Shown: positions 21,560 through 33,496 of the stretch, piece after piece
Layout: each line of letters opens with the position of its first letter
How positions within the stretch are numbered: the stretch's first letter is position 1
NCBI GenBank assembly: GCA_027627225.1
Contig: JAPFQT010000038.1
Span: forward strand, 1 to 64,000
DNA: 64,000 bases
DNA from: Congeria kusceri
Lineage: Eukaryota > Mollusca > Bivalvia > Myida > Dreissenidae
Direction of reading: 5' to 3'
Notes under the pieces: generated by a model
Told to the model about the DNA's origin: nothing
Seen by the model: only the letters and a program-made list of their open reading frames with translations
Database searches by the model: none
Translations under genes and position numbers: made by a program

Positions 21560-21720
21560 TTATGCCCCCGGCATCTTGATGCAGGAGGCATATAGTGATT
21601 GTCCTGTCCGTCCGTCCATCTTTCCATCATTTGGTCCATCCGTGACAGAATTTGAAATATTGCTCACCTTCTTTTACATAAATTAATGCAATGACTTTTT
21701 AATGTGTTTATTTAGTATGA
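21559..21720 (+). repeat. 5' end of a TATGCCCCCGGCATC-family element
   Basis: TTTATGCCCCCGGCATCTTG with GGAGGCATATAGTGA and CTGTCCGTCCGTCCATC is the 5' module of the family complete at 53182-53950. The usual internal units (TAGATTTTACCGTTTCGTC, CACCAACACCGCTTACTAC) and the 3' CCGGGGGCAT end are not present downstream, so this is a truncated copy. Confidence 0.6.
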
Positions 21721-22805
21721 AACAGTTCATGGCACTAAAATCCTGCTATTTGACTCAACATCATCATGACTTTTAACGGAACCTCCGGTAGTAAAAAATA
21801 TTGTGGGCACATATGCCAGTGAACTAAATTGTGAGTGTATATAATCGAAAATGTACAAAAAATAATGAAGGTTAAACAACTGTGGTCATATGATAACAAT
21901 AATATTGTGTATTTGTTTCTGAATTCAGTTTAAGATCGTAGTTTGTTGCAAATTTCATTACAGAAAAAAATCACCAGTGGGCAGCAACGAGTGAAAATGT
22001 ATGTTGTCTATGACAACAAACAAATGTAATACAACTTTGCACTGAATTAAAAAAGTTCTTCTTATTTAATTGTCTATTAAGCAAAACACTCCACCTACCG
22101 ACACTGTTTATATTTTATTTCCTGATGGAGAGCATCAGAAAGGCGCATGCCATTTGGCACTCAGTCTGTGCTAAATACCTGTTTTTATAAAAACAAAACA
22201 AAAACGTTTTTGCAATGCCATGCGAGCACTTTAGTACAGCCATGACAAATATACGAGAGTAACTAATTAGGACAAAAATGAACATGTAGGTAAAATATTC
22301 AAGATGTATGCGTCAAATGTCTCTTAATGTAAACTGACTGATCAGGAAAAAAAACAGACAGTGAACGCTGGAAACCTGTCTCCATTTGTCAGGTGTCAGA
22401 TCACGAACTGAATGTTGGTGCTTATTCAATAGAACGTTATGCTCGTTTTTTCATGCATATCTGTAATATGTAATTATTAATAAACTACACATATTTTCTG
22501 TAACATTCAATACATGTTTGATGTGTGTTACATGAGAACGTCTTGTAGAATGACTAGACAAAATATCTATCAACATTTCCTTGTGCAATAACCAACCAAT
22601 AGCAATCTCTGACTATATTACGTAAGACAACAATTCCATGCTATATTTACAAAACGCATGAAATAAATTTTCTTTCATTTATCCATTGAAAACAGTTTCT
22701 TACTTTATGTCATGTTGTTCTGAGATTTTGTATTACTTTTTTCGCTAGTGGGGTTTGTGATTTATATCTTTATAAAAACTGATTACATATATAATAAAAT
22801 AAAAA
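21721..22805. other. No recognisable feature
   Basis: AT-rich; no repeat family, RNA gene or exon that I can support. Confidence 0.4.
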
Positions 22806-23110
22806 ACAAAGAACCAAGTTATCGTTGTTAAACTACCCAATAAAGAATGCAAAAAGGAGTCCCGATTCTGAGAAGAGCATAGTAAAAATTAGTTCCAATT
22901 ACAATTGCAAACATATATGTCAAATCATGTTAGAATCGAAATCATTTTCGCATTATCGTTGTTTATCTGCCAATCAACAACTCTTTGTTATTCTGATGCA
23001 AGGCTATTGAACAACTTGGGCAAACCCCTCATGGTTTAATTCATACGCATCAGAACTCCAAATTGTTGTCTATTGGCCGATAAACAACGATGAATCAAAT
23101 TATTTCTTAA
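22806..23110 (+). repeat. Foldback dispersed repeat, insertion-free copy
   Basis: Starts AACAAAGAACCAAGTTATCG, then GTTAAACTACCCAATAAAG, TAGTTCCAATTACAATTGCA, GTTTATCTGCCAATCAACAA, TTAATTCATACGCATCAGAA and TTGGCCGATAAACAACGATG. It aligns with 55391-58320, where a 16-copy satellite replaces the first segment and a 2.1-kb transposon sits at the ACATA|TATGTC point (about 22912 here). Inverted half-sites TTGTTTATC..CCAAT and ATTGGCCGATAAACAA allow a stem. Confidence 0.7.
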
Positions 23111-23654
23111 TTAATACATGGTCATGCTACTTTAATACTAGAAATGTGCCACTGAAAATGGCAAGCGTTTATAAAGTTAAACAACATTTAAGCATTTTTT
23201 GTTCGATAGTTTAGTGTGTTTTAACAGTATAATGTATATGCTGTTCATCCCTGAGCAGTTCTGCGTTACGGAAAATTATCGCACATCAAAGTCCATACCA
23301 TAATATGATGGGAAATACATGTATATTCTGCATACCATTAAATGCTGAATGTTTAACATGCACAACTGATCACGTTTTTTCATCATCATTCAGTTGAGAT
23401 CAACATTACAAAACTTTTATACAAAAGTAGATTTCACAGTTCTCTTTGCGCTTCGAAATTTTGTAATCGCTGTCAAACACCCATGCTTTTTATGCAGATG
23501 ACCTGATGTTGTACATATTATGATAATTTTTGCACTTTTCTAGCAGAACACGAGATTTGCATGAAATCCATGTGCAGGTTAACTTTAAATAGAATTAGTG
23601 GTTACGTTGCGTGAACAATCAAATTTGGATAGGCATTTCGGATTTCTATTTTAT
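23111..23654. other. No recognisable feature
   Basis: AT-rich; nothing supported. Confidence 0.4.
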
Positions 23655-24522
23655 TATACCCCCACAAACGAAGTTTAGGGAGGTTATATAGGAGTGTCGG
23701 TCTGTTGGTTTTTGGTTTCCAGATGATAACTCAAGAAAGGCTTGACATATTCATAGAATACAGGTCAAGTTCGATGTTGGTTACAAACCACTAAATTTTG
23801 ACAGAGTAATGGCCCCTTTTCGACTTGAAATTCCTTAAAAACATGGTTTCCAGATGATAACTCAAGAAAGGCTTGACATATTCAAATAAGTTTTGGTACA
23901 CATGTATAACATCATAGAATACAGGTTAAGTTTGATGTTGGTTACAAACCACTAAATTTGACAGAGTTATGGCCCCTTTTCAAATTAAAATTCCCTAAAA
24001 ACATGATTTCTGGATGATAATTCAAGAATGGTTTGACGTATTTAAATAATTATTGGTATACATTTGTAGCATCATAAATACGGGTCAAGTTCGACTTTGG
24101 TTTCAAACCTCTAAATTTTGACAGAGTTATGGCCCTTTATTTGACCTAAATTCCCTAAAAACATGGTTTTCTGACGATAACTCAACAATGACTTGACATA
24201 TTTAAATAATTATTGGCCCTTTATTTGACTTAAATTCCTGAAAAACATGGACAATAACTCATGAAAGGCTTCACATATTTACATTAATTTTGGTACATAG
24301 ATGTAACATCATAAAATACTGATCAAGTTCAACTTTGGTTACAAACCACTAAATGTTGACAAAGTTATGGCTCCTATTGAAATTAGATTTTTCGAAGTAA
24401 ACTGTTGACCATTCACATATTAAAGCATTATCTCTCTGTCCATGTCTTTCCAATGGATGCCATAGTTTTGTGACAAGGCCATATTGTGGGGGTATATCCG
24501 TCACTCATGTGACAATTCTAGT
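23655..24522 (+). mobile_element. HINE-like element, TATACCCCCACAAACGAAG family (longer copy)
   Basis: Same ends as 13590-14239: TATACCCCCACAAACGAAG at 5', GTGGGGGTATATCCGTCACT, hairpin TCACTCATGTGA and CAATTCTAGTT at 3'. It has five to six internal units against three in the other copy. Unit-number differences between copies with conserved ends point to expansion and contraction by slippage or unequal exchange. Confidence 0.75.
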
Positions 24523-25264
24523 TATATGTGTTTTCATACGTATGCTGATTTACTATTATATTTGAAATGAAAACTTGTGGTATTAATATACCGATATTTG
24601 TTAAGTTTAACCCTAAGTTAAAAGAGTTCTAATAGGATATTTAAGAAGATTCACCAGCAGTTAAACCCATTCAGAATGACAATTTCTTTACACTACTGAT
24701 CAATATACTATATCATTTGGAATAAATCTTTGTTCAAACTATTGAAATGCTTTTCTATAGGTTGTTCTTCATGAGACACTCAAGACCTAAACCATTCATG
24801 TCAAAATCCCAGTGGGCAATTCCAAAATGTCTTGCAATTACAAGATTTTAGGAGGAATCTTGAAGGGACTCCAGATGGTCCAATCATAAAAACGAAAGAA
24901 ACTTATAAAAAAATACATAATTTTTCTTACATAATCGTATAGAAAACATTAAAAAATTAGACACTTGTGTTTTTCTTTACCTAAAAAACAATGGATTTAT
25001 ATAGTATTTTTTATCTGTCATATTATAACTCATTGAGTGATTTAAAAATAGCGCTGTTTATATTTAGGTTATTACATGACAGTTTAGTCATGCACACATT
25101 TTTATCCGGTGTTTGTATTGGGGAAAGCCGCAGTATTTATAAATCAGGAATACCAGGTTCAAGGAAATTTTTCGGCGTAGCTGTCTAAGATCACTTTTGA
25201 CCCAGATTTTCTTGCGATAATTATGCAGCCGGAAAATAGAATGCCAATAGAAGATGGCAAATTT
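24523..25264. other. Block fragment plus unassigned sequence
   Basis: 24600-24700 retains AGGATATTTAAGAAGATTC and CCCATTCAGAATGACAATTT, a third relative of the 17585 block. The remainder is unassigned. Confidence 0.4.
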
Positions 25265-26200
25265 TCTAATTCTAGGGAATGCAAACTTCAAACAATGGGG
25301 AATTTATATTATAAACTTACTGTTAATATGAATTAAAACTTATAATCGATTATTTATAATTGCATCTTTCTATCAACTTCTCAAGTAGATTTTATTTAAT
25401 CTATAAAAAAGATGCTACATTTTCTGTAGATAAAATGTTATGAAAGAAGATTCGGAATACGTCAAATTGTTATTCGCGTAGCATGAATACACAATTTGCA
25501 ATACTACCAGGAACCCCTGATGTATCATGATCTAATGAATTTTTATGGTTGCGTTATCAAAAATAATGTCTGAACTTTTCAAAAATCGCTGAATGTTCCC
25601 TGACTATTGCTTTTTATTGGGATACACAGTATAAATGCTTATTTGACTTCAAATCGTTATTATATTAGATAACTAACATGCATGATATATTACTGGTACT
25701 ATAAATAACTAAATAGTCTCGTCTGATACATATTAATTTTCATTCATTCCCGAAATTATTTTCTTACATTGTTAATTTGTTTAATTGACTTGTCAAATTC
25801 AAATATCAATTATGTTAACCTAAATTATTTTGGTTATTCATATACCACTGGTGGAAACATGGAGCTGTATGATTGGTTTATTCACAACATAGATATTAAT
25901 GATAATTTTATTTAATTTTTAAACTAATACATTTATCTCAAATTTACTTTTGGGTCCGAGAAGTTTTCTTATAGTGTCAGAAAAATCTGGGGTCCAATAA
26001 GTCTCCTAATATTGGTGGGGACCAAAAAATCTGGGGTCTGAGAAGTCACGTAACCGATCATCTTGGCTGTCTGTTTAGGTAATTTTTAAATGATATCTCA
26101 ATATTAATTTCAACGCCGATTGTCTTTTTTAAAGACATTTCTTGTTTTAAATGAAATATACAGATTATGACAGTATTTGATCGTGTTCATGTATTTACAG
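25265..26200. repeat. Left arm of a large inverted duplication
   Basis: In reverse complement this arm is collinear with 27400-30125: AAATTCCCCATT, AAGTTGATAGAA, GGGATACACAGTATAAATGC, CTTATTTGAC, a TCATTCATTCCCG string, TGGAGCTGTAT, AAGTTTTCTTAT, AAATCTGGGG, AATATTAATTTCAAC and AAAGACATTTCTTG. It lacks the inserts at 27621-27961 and 28290-29765. No coding frame conserved. Confidence 0.8.
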
Positions 26201-26326
26201 TTTAGACATAACAACAAAAACATCACATTTTTATGTCATCTGGAGTGCAGTATCTTTAATTATAAGATCCACTAAAGATAAACAATTAAATAATAACTTA
26301 TGAAATCAGTTAGGTGGTATTTAAGT

Positions 26327-26735
26327 TTTATGCCCCCACTTTCAGAGGGGGGCATATAGATTTGCCCTTGTCCATCTCTCCCATCCGTCTGTAGGTCGGA
26401 TTTTTGTGTCACGCGTTACTCAAACAGTATTACTGCTAGAGCAATGAAACTTTTTATACTTATTTATCAGCATGTGAACTTGGGTATTTTGGTGCATTTT
26501 TTCCTGATGTTACCGGAGTTATGGCCCTTTTTTAGCAGAAAAATAACATTTTTGGACTTGTGTCGCGTGTAACTAGAAAATTACAACTGCTAGAGTGTTG
26601 AAACTTTATAAACATAGTCATCTGCATGTGATCTTGTGCACCTGGGTATTTTGGTGCAGTTTTTTGACATTAGTGGAGTTTTGTGACAACCAGCGGAATG
26701 TGGGGGCATCCACGTCCTACGGACACATGTCTAGT
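26327..26735 (+). mobile_element. HINE-like element, ATGCCCCCAC family
   Basis: The 5' end TTTATGCCCCCACTTTCAG with AGGGGGGCATATAGATTTGC; two internal units; the 3' part GTGGGGGCATCCAC, then hairpin GTCCTACGGAC and terminus ACATGTCTAGTT. Lies in the spacer between the arms of the inverted duplication. Confidence 0.75.
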
Positions 26736-27087
26736 TTATAGTATGTAAGAATCTTTTGAAACTATGAACTGTACATGACTGAATCATGGTATCATGGCGT
26801 GACCTAAAAAATGTATGTGCTATTTATATGTATCCATAATTTGGTAGTCCTTTAGGGGTATTGAGATGGAAAAAATATCATACAGCATTTAAAGTTGTTC
26901 TTTCAGCCATTCTGTAGACAGTGTATTGAGTATGCAGATATTTTGGTGAAAACCATCTTGGTCTTTCAGTTTCGGAGGAAAAGCAGTATGCAATAAAGTT
27001 ATCTCTTTGGCACAGGACTGTGGTTTATTGTTTAAATAAAAACCTGGAAACTATAGTGTAATTAGACAATTTAGACATAACAACAAA
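26736..27087. other. No recognisable feature
   Basis: Spacer of the inverted duplication; AT-rich with no supported feature. Confidence 0.4.
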
Positions 27088-27236
27088 AGGTCCCAGGTTC
27101 GATCCCCACTCAGGGATCGTTCTCAAGATCTTTCCAAAGACACCAAGTACTGTTCTTCCCAGGAAACTGACTCGAGAGTGTCTCTATAAGCCTAAGGCTT
27201 TCGAAACAATCGAGCTATAATAGATAGGTTTAAACA
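27088..27236 (+). mobile_element. tRNA-derived SINE, 5'-truncated
   Basis: Retains the polymerase III B box (GGTTCGATCCCC) and the family tail (GACACCAAGTACTG, CCCAGGAAACTGACTCGAGA, AGCCTAAGGCTTTCG, AATCGAGCTA) but has lost the A box. Fuller copies are at 41817-41990 (minus) and 54091-54282. Confidence 0.75.
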
Positions 27237-27620
27237 ACTATAGTGTAATTATTTGCCATTGGTCACTGCAGCATAGCAACATGTTGCTGATTTTTGTCAC
27301 ACAAAGATTTTAAAGGGGGCATATCTACGGTATTTCCTGTAAATATATAGACACATATTAATATAAGGTATATTAATATATTTTTCTAGTAGAAGTAATA
27401 TATAAGAAACAAGAAATGTCTTTAAAAAAGACAACGGTGTTGAAATTAATATTGATATATCATTTTTACCTGAAACATAACAGAGGGCCATGATGATTGG
27501 TTACGTAACTTCTCAGTCCCCAGATTTTTCAGTATTGACCTATGTAAGGAGACTTTTCGAACCCAGATTTTTTGGACGCCATAAGAAAACTTCTAGGACC
27601 CAAATAATTAATTTGAGATG

Positions 27621-27961
27621 CAGGGTTTTACATCAATGTTAAATTTTAGGGGTTCACAGGACTCAGGTGGTTGATATTTAAGGGTCCTCTCAATAAATGT
27701 GGTGGTCCTATTCAAGTGTTTTGTCTGCATTTGTATCAACATTTTGAATGTTTTGTATCAATAAGATAGAATGAAGGCATTATAAAATAATGTTATTAAT
27801 TTTATAAATTACATTCATGAAATAATTATTTTTAATACTGAATTGTATCAACATATCAGAAAAATTATGCATCCAGTGGGATGCAAGTTTAAACATAGGA
27901 GGGGTCCTGACTCAAAATTTAGGGGTATTTGAAGCAGAAAATTGAGTCCTGTAAATCCCTG
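27621..27961. mobile_element. 341-bp hAT-like non-autonomous element
   Basis: Ends CAGGGTTTTACATC and, inward from the right, CAGGGATTTACAGG. AGATG is duplicated on both flanks (27616-20, 27962-66). The opposite arm near 25935 shows one copy of the site (TTATCTCAAATT in that orientation). The interior has no open frame but contains GTATCAACAT repeats and GGGGTCCT strings. The 5-bp duplication recalls the element at 1486-1860. Confidence 0.75.
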
Positions 27962-28289
27962 AGATGAATTCAATTATTATAAATATCTATACCGTGAATA
28001 AACTGATAATACAGCTCCATATCCAAAATAATTGATGTTGAGATAATTGTTAACTGAATTTGTCAGGTCATTTAACAAATTAACAGTGTATGAAAATAAT
28101 GGCGGGAATGAATGAAAATGAGTATGTATCAGACAGGTGTATATATTTATAAGTAATATACCATACGTTCATTTTTAGTGGTTATCTAATACAATATTTA
28201 ACTATTGAATGTCAAATAAGCATTTATACTGTGTATCCCAAAGAAAAGCAATATTCTAGGAACATTCAGCGCATTGGATATAATGATTA

Positions 28290-29765
28290 CCGTAAAAACT
28301 CAGTCATAAGTCTACCCGCTCATAAGTCGGGGGGTAAAAAACGGTACGAAATTGGCGATTTTGATTATGTTCACTTCATAAGTCGAGTCAGAATTACTAG
28401 AAATTGGGAAAATGAAAATATGCGTCAGTAAAATGACAAAGACCTCGTCAAATTCATTGTCCGGTTTCATTGTCCGGTTTAATGTTTTTATCCAATAAAA
28501 TTATCCAGATATTAGTGCAGTAAACAATATAATTACCTTGCAATTTGATAACTAGTAATAATCCAACATTAAAATCCATCAAAACTTGAGTCACTGTCAC
28601 TGTTGAACAGAGCAGCGACTTGCTCATCCGTCAACCTATCACCGTACACATATGAATCGTCATCATCACACTCATCACTAGCAGCATGCACAGACAATCA
28701 TCACGAGGTCCTCGAACATTGCATCATCTTGTGTGCCATCCATGCTGTTCGAGATCCCGCACTTCAGGAAGGAGGTGACGACCGCACGCTGTGGGATACC
28801 CTACTCTCAGCAAACTCTATCACGCGTATTTTAAATGCATTGTCATATGCCTGGCGTTTGCGTTTGCCAGGCATTTTCACAGATTTAACGTAAGTCCAGT
28901 TTTTTTTATCTAATTATTAAATCCAGATATTACTTATGCACTTTAAAATCTAGTTAATAATATTAATAATATTAAGTTTGCACTCTAACAATCCACGCTA
29001 GTAATAACCCACAAACTATTTTCACCAACAGTACGCTTTTAATCTGATGAAACAATTTGATCACTGTAATCCAATCTTTGTACCGGTACTTTTAATATGA
29101 CTATCAAAACAATTGATTAACATGTTGGTAAAAACGTGATTTTATAACAATGATTGACATAACCAAGAGGCCGTTAACTCCACCTTCGTTCTCTGTAAAA
29201 GTTCGAAAGGCGGAGCTATGCACGTGCTCTAACATAATTGGACGATTGCCACTGAGTAACAAACACGTGATTGGTTAAGCATGTCGCTTCTCTAGACAAA
29301 GGAAGCCAATTTTATCGGCGAGAAAGGGTTATTTTATGGCTTCTTGACAGAAATCGGCTTTACTTTGATGACGTCAAAGTGTCAATTCACGCAGATTGCG
29401 AATTTTCGTGAGACTTGTATTAATGCCCTTGACCTTGACTCTTTGTTTACGATTTCACAGTTAAAAAAGACAACTGCTAACATGAAACTTCCTATTAAAT
29501 TATCAAAATAAAAAAAGAGTAAAGTTGCAAACTGTGATTATATTAATTGGTAAGTATCAGTTAATAGAAGACGTTTTGTGTTATAAATCAACGAGTTTTC
29601 TCTACAACAACAACAACAACAAACAACCATTACCGCGACGCCGCGAGGAACGATCTTCCTTGAATTTCCTTTTTTTTTTTTCATGAACTGCCTCATAAGT
29701 CGAGACTGTAATTTTAGTCGATTTTTGAAGGAAAAAAATCTCGACTTATGACTGAGTTTTTACGG
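28290..29765 (-). mobile_element. Pogo/Tigger-like transposon, deletion derivative
   Basis: Inverted ends starting CCGTAAAAACTCAGTCATAA and continuing GTC at both sides, with TA duplicated at 28288-89 and 29766-67. The subterminal CATAAGTCGAG motif is repeated. The minus strand contains remnants of a pogo-type transposase at 28565-28874. Sequence at 28400-28470 and 29060-29570 is homologous to the centre of the 1.1-kb elements at 15070 and 34099, which carry different termini. Inserted in one arm of the inverted duplication only. Confidence 0.85.
28565..28874 (-). pseudogene. Gutted pogo-type (CENP-B-like) transposase
   Basis: On the minus strand an ATG at 28874 opens a frame beginning MPGKRKRQAYDNAFKIRVIE, the usual start of the helix-turn-helix DNA-binding domain in pogo/Tigger transposases. 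After about 25 codons the match stops. In another frame the sequence then resumes with GISNSMDGTQDDAMFED followed by an acidic, serine-rich tail ending SDSDSSFD, typical of the carboxyl end of the same family. The DDE catalytic domain between them is missing, and stops lie between the tail pieces. It is therefore an internally deleted, non-functional gene. Family assignment is from recalled motif resemblance. Confidence 0.75.
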
Positions 29766-30163
29766 TACTTCATTTTTGATAACACAAACATACAATTTTA
29801 TGACTATGGCGATTTAAAATTATACTAGGTGGGAATATGATGTTTCAAGGGTTCCTGTGTATAATAAGTAGCGAAAAATGTATTTATGGTAGGCAAATGA
29901 AGTAAAAGTAACATAAATAACATTTTGAAGTAACATAAATAACATTTCGAAGTATATGACTTCTTTCACCAAATTTTATAAAGATGTAATATCTTTTTAT
30001 ATATTGAATAACATCTACTGGAGACGTTGATAGAAATGTACAATTCTATAAAAATTTTACTAAGATGCAACCGCAATTCAAATTAACATGCATAGAAAGT
30101 TTATAAATATAAATTCCCCATTTATTGAAATATTCGGGCTTATGATTCTTTGGAAGCTAATTG

Positions 30164-30269
30164 ATGCATGTAAAGTGCTCTACACTGCTAAATGCATGCT
30201 GTTTTGAGAAAGATCTGGAGCGCGTTGAACTCACTCTAGGGATCCATGGACCCACTGTCTTGGATCTGG
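30164..30269 (+). other. Weak candidate exon
   Basis: A frame is open from an ATG at 30164 to a good donor (CTGG|GTAAGAAAAG, cut after 30269), encoding 35 residues including EKDLERVELTLGIHGPTVLD. No homologue recognised and no upstream acceptor chosen. It lies in 30126-30916, which is missing from the opposite arm of the inverted duplication. Confidence 0.2.
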
Positions 30270-30554
30270 GTAAGAAAAGCAAAGGACACTGGGCCATCTT
30301 TGAGCTTAAAATGTGTCATCATGCATTACATTTTTTCTAAGACTTTGATAACATTTGTAGATATTTTGAACACATGTTTTCATAATTATAAATATTGAAT
30401 CTACGCATCCATTATTTGGAGCATTATGTTGTCATTTAATCCAGAGAAATATATAATATTCTTCATATGTAATGTACACTAATGTTTCAGTACATAGTCC
30501 CAACTGTAAAATGCACAATATGCTTAACAATTGAACATAATAAATACAATATAC

Positions 30555-30671
30555 CATTTTAAAAGCGTTTTCAATGTGACATTGCAATCGTCCCGTGAAG
30601 GAAATTGTGCCGACGACCGTGGCCAAAGATCGTCCCGTGTCCATTTCTTGTGTAACCGAGATCCCAGCCAT
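30555..30671 (-). CDS. Weak candidate first coding exon, unknown product
   Basis: The minus strand has an ATG in good context (ACCAATGG) at 30671, followed by 39 sense codons beginning MAGISVTQEMDTGRSLATVV and a possible donor ATG|GTATAT at 30555. Composition is coding-like compared with the flanks. Without splicing the frame continues to 30432. I do not recognise the protein and no further exons are visible upstream on this strand. Confidence 0.2.
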
Positions 30672-31587
30672 TGGTACAATTGATATGAATAGAGCATGCC
30701 AATAGGCTTAACAAAATAGTTATTTCATTGATGTGAATGTAAATAACATTCTGTTAATGACATACAATGAGAAAATATGTTGATAATTAGCCTAAGTTCT
30801 AGAGTGTATGTCGAAGATATGTTAATAACTTTGTGTTAACCGGTTATGTAAACAATTCGGTAAATTTTAATCCACAATATTATGCGACAATTAATGGTAG
30901 ACATTGAACCAGTATTGTAAGTTTGCATTCCCTAAAATTCTCGTGCGCAAGAAAATTGCCCAGCTGCGCCCCACAAAAAATAGATACAATGCCAAAAAAT
31001 TGTCTTTCGATACATGGTTTCAGCAGGATTAAACTAACTCCTACCAAATTGCGCTTTTCAATGTAAACCTTTCCACACTACTGTACAGTTAATCAATGGT
31101 GCACATATACATAGCACTATTTCATGTATATTTTAATCATATCGATTTTACTACTACTACTAAATGTTAGTGCGAAAAGTGTCACGGTGTTAACTTGTTA
31201 CTATCATAAAAAACAATATTTTACTCTTTGGTTTTAAAACCGAGACCCGGCATGTGTGAACCAGTCGTTTAATAAATACTTCTTAAAATACAATGTTATT
31301 TTTTAAAATATAATTCTGTGTTAGCTGTTGATACGCCCCTTTAACAAAAGCTTTCAAAACCTCGTTAAAACGAATCAATAGCAACATATCATTTGAAAAT
31401 GTCAGAGTGCTTGTCACTGTAGTCAAAGTAGTTGGTTATTTTATAATCCTAGTTGGCACTTGAGTGCTTGTAGTGCATTCATATGCTATTATAAATACAC
31501 TTTGTCTGTATTCATAAATTTTTGAATGTCTGAACAGATCGTGAATGATCTATGGTCCAATTATTATTTTCACAGAGGGCTAATCTA
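30672..31587. other. No recognisable feature
   Basis: AT-rich; possible resumption of the inverted duplication at about 30917-30960, otherwise nothing identified. Confidence 0.4.
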
Positions 31588-32095
31588 ATCGAGTATAATC
31601 ATAATTACATACAAAATTGTTAACATTGAGTGCTACCATTATGCTTTGATGTCATTGCTATTAGCTCTGATCTAACGAAGGGCGCTAGCTTCACTGAAGG
31701 GCGTTTCAATACAAAGACAGATCTTTAAAGTGGTCACATATTTGTTCGGTTTGCTTCGTAATCATAATTGTTAGAAAATAAGTGGCAATATTTGTAGATT
31801 AAATCTGTGAACATTGGATTTTTGTAATTTTCATGTCAAGTAGCAGTGTTGTCCTGCACTTGTAGCAAAATAAATATAATTAAGTCAAAGTTTCTTCAAT
31901 TTAACGATAGAATTCTTCATGTTTTGGGTGTTCATAAAAATATGATTTCCATGCTTTTTTAGTGGACAAATTCAGTAATTTAGGGAGTGTACTGTTGTAT
32001 CAGGTCTTTCTTTATTGCATGGAAGAACATCTGTCATAAATAATATTATGATTTGGGCAGACCCTTACACTGTGATGGTGTAAAAAGGACTAAGA
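31588..32095. repeat. Direct duplication, second copy of 6985-7425
   Basis: Collinear with the 7-kb copy, with an additional TTAAGTCAAAGTTTCTTC-containing segment at about 31865-31945. Non-coding by comparison. Confidence 0.65.
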
Positions 32096-32477
32096 ATCAC
32101 TAAAATTCAGTGGTGTGGCCTCTATATATCCAGCTCATTTCATAGTCAAGTTGTTAATCTGTTGCTATTATTCTAAGACATTTCTTTGTAATCGCAGTTA
32201 TGATTTGGTACTGGGTGCCAAGATGATAGAATGAAAGCTTTGCTATTCTGATAGTACAGACTCTCTGATAATACAGCAATATATTAAAACTGCATAATGT
32301 AAAGTGCCTTTTAGATGGTTAAATGGATATTTATGTAACATAATTTCCTCCACTAACTTCTGACAATAGAATATTTACTGCTTTTCACATTCATTGATGT
32401 GGTGCTGAGTCATTGACGCAAATCAAACTCTTGTTTGACAAGTAATAAATATTATTGTTTTAGAATCATGAGCAACT
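32096..32477. other. No recognisable feature
   Basis: Nothing supported. Confidence 0.4.
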
Positions 32478-33200
32478 TTTTTATGCCCCCACCATCAATG
32501 ATGTTTGGGCTTATAGTGTTCACCCTGTCCATGGGTACATACGTATGTGTGTATGTATGTTTGTATGTTCGGATTTTTGTCAGAACAATAACTTTGTCCA
32601 GCATTGGATGATTTTCAAATAACTTAGCAGAAATGATGAGCATAATAAGACGGTGTGTCACTCACAAGGACCATTTTCCTATGTCCAAATTCAAGGTCAC
32701 ACTTAAAGGTCAAAGGTCAAATATGAGAATTTAAACCATAGACCCTGTCCGGAGCATAATTTTGTCCAGCATGGAAGGAATTTCAAATAACTTAGCACAA
32801 ATGTTACGCATTGTGCAACGGTGTGTCGTGGGCAAGAACCAGTTCTTGTATGGCATGGAAGAATTTTCAAATTACTTGACAGAAGTGATAAGCATTATGA
32901 GACAGTATGTGGTGTGCAACAACCAGGTCCTTTGGTCCAAGGTCAAGGTCACACTTGAAGGTCAAATATAAGTGTTTAAGTCATTGACTTTGACCGAAGT
33001 ATACTTTTGCCACACACGGAAGCATTTTCAAATTTCTTGGCAGAAGTGATAAGCATTATGAGACGACATGTGGCATTTAAAAACCAGGTCTGTAGCTGAA
33101 ACTTCAAGGTCACTAATTAAGGTAAAAGGTCAAATAATTGTCGAGAGCATAATATTGTAATGCATGCAGGAATTTTCAATTTAATTTGGCAGAAATACAA
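32478..33200 (+). repeat. TATGCCCCCACCATCAATGATG-type element, 3' end missing
   Basis: The 5' module is TTTTATGCCCCCACCATCAA with GGGCTTATAGTG and CCCTGTCC, then a GTATGTATGTTTGTATG stretch. Four units of about 150 bp carry AATAACTTTGTCCAGCAT, TTTTCAAATAACTTAGCAG, ATGAG CATAATAAGACGG-like and CAAGGTCACACTTAAAGGTC. No complementary GGGGGCAT and hairpin end before 33200. Confidence 0.6.
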
Positions 33201-33371
33201 ATCATATGAATTATGAGTGCATTTTTCCTAAAACAGGAAACATTTGTTTGAATGAATTTTATTTTCCTACCTTTAAGCTTAATAATATGGCTTCCTATTT
33301 AATAGTATATACGACATGTATTTGTTATACGACATGTATTTGCAATACAATATGTATTTGTAAGTAATGAA

Positions 33372-33496
33372 TAAATATTTTTCAAGCCAGTTATCGAATG
33401 CAAATGGAATTATATAAATGCCAGTTAGCAAATCAATCAGCAACGAACCATGCAGAATAATCGATAAAGCGTGGTAGTTAGGAGCATCGATTGTAA
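33372..33496. repeat. Arm of the inverted duplication matched to the window start
   Basis: Reverse complement of 3-130. The 33300-33360 stretch before it repeats ACGACATGTATTTG three times. Confidence 0.6.

Larger units (their letters stand above)
27400..30125. repeat. Right arm of the large inverted duplication, with two transposons inside
   Basis: Reverse complement of 25265-26200 once the elements at 27621-27961 and 28290-29765 are removed. The arms are diverged by many small indels, so the duplication is old and the insertions younger. Similarity may resume at about 30917 (GTTTGCATTCCCTAAAATT against GTTTGCATTCCCTAGAATT read from the left arm), which would leave 30126-30916 as another arm-specific insert. 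Confidence 0.75.

Noticed and set aside
28603..28893. 96-codon + strand frame as a novel protein
   Set aside because: It is the antisense of recognisable pogo transposase remnants on the minus strand.
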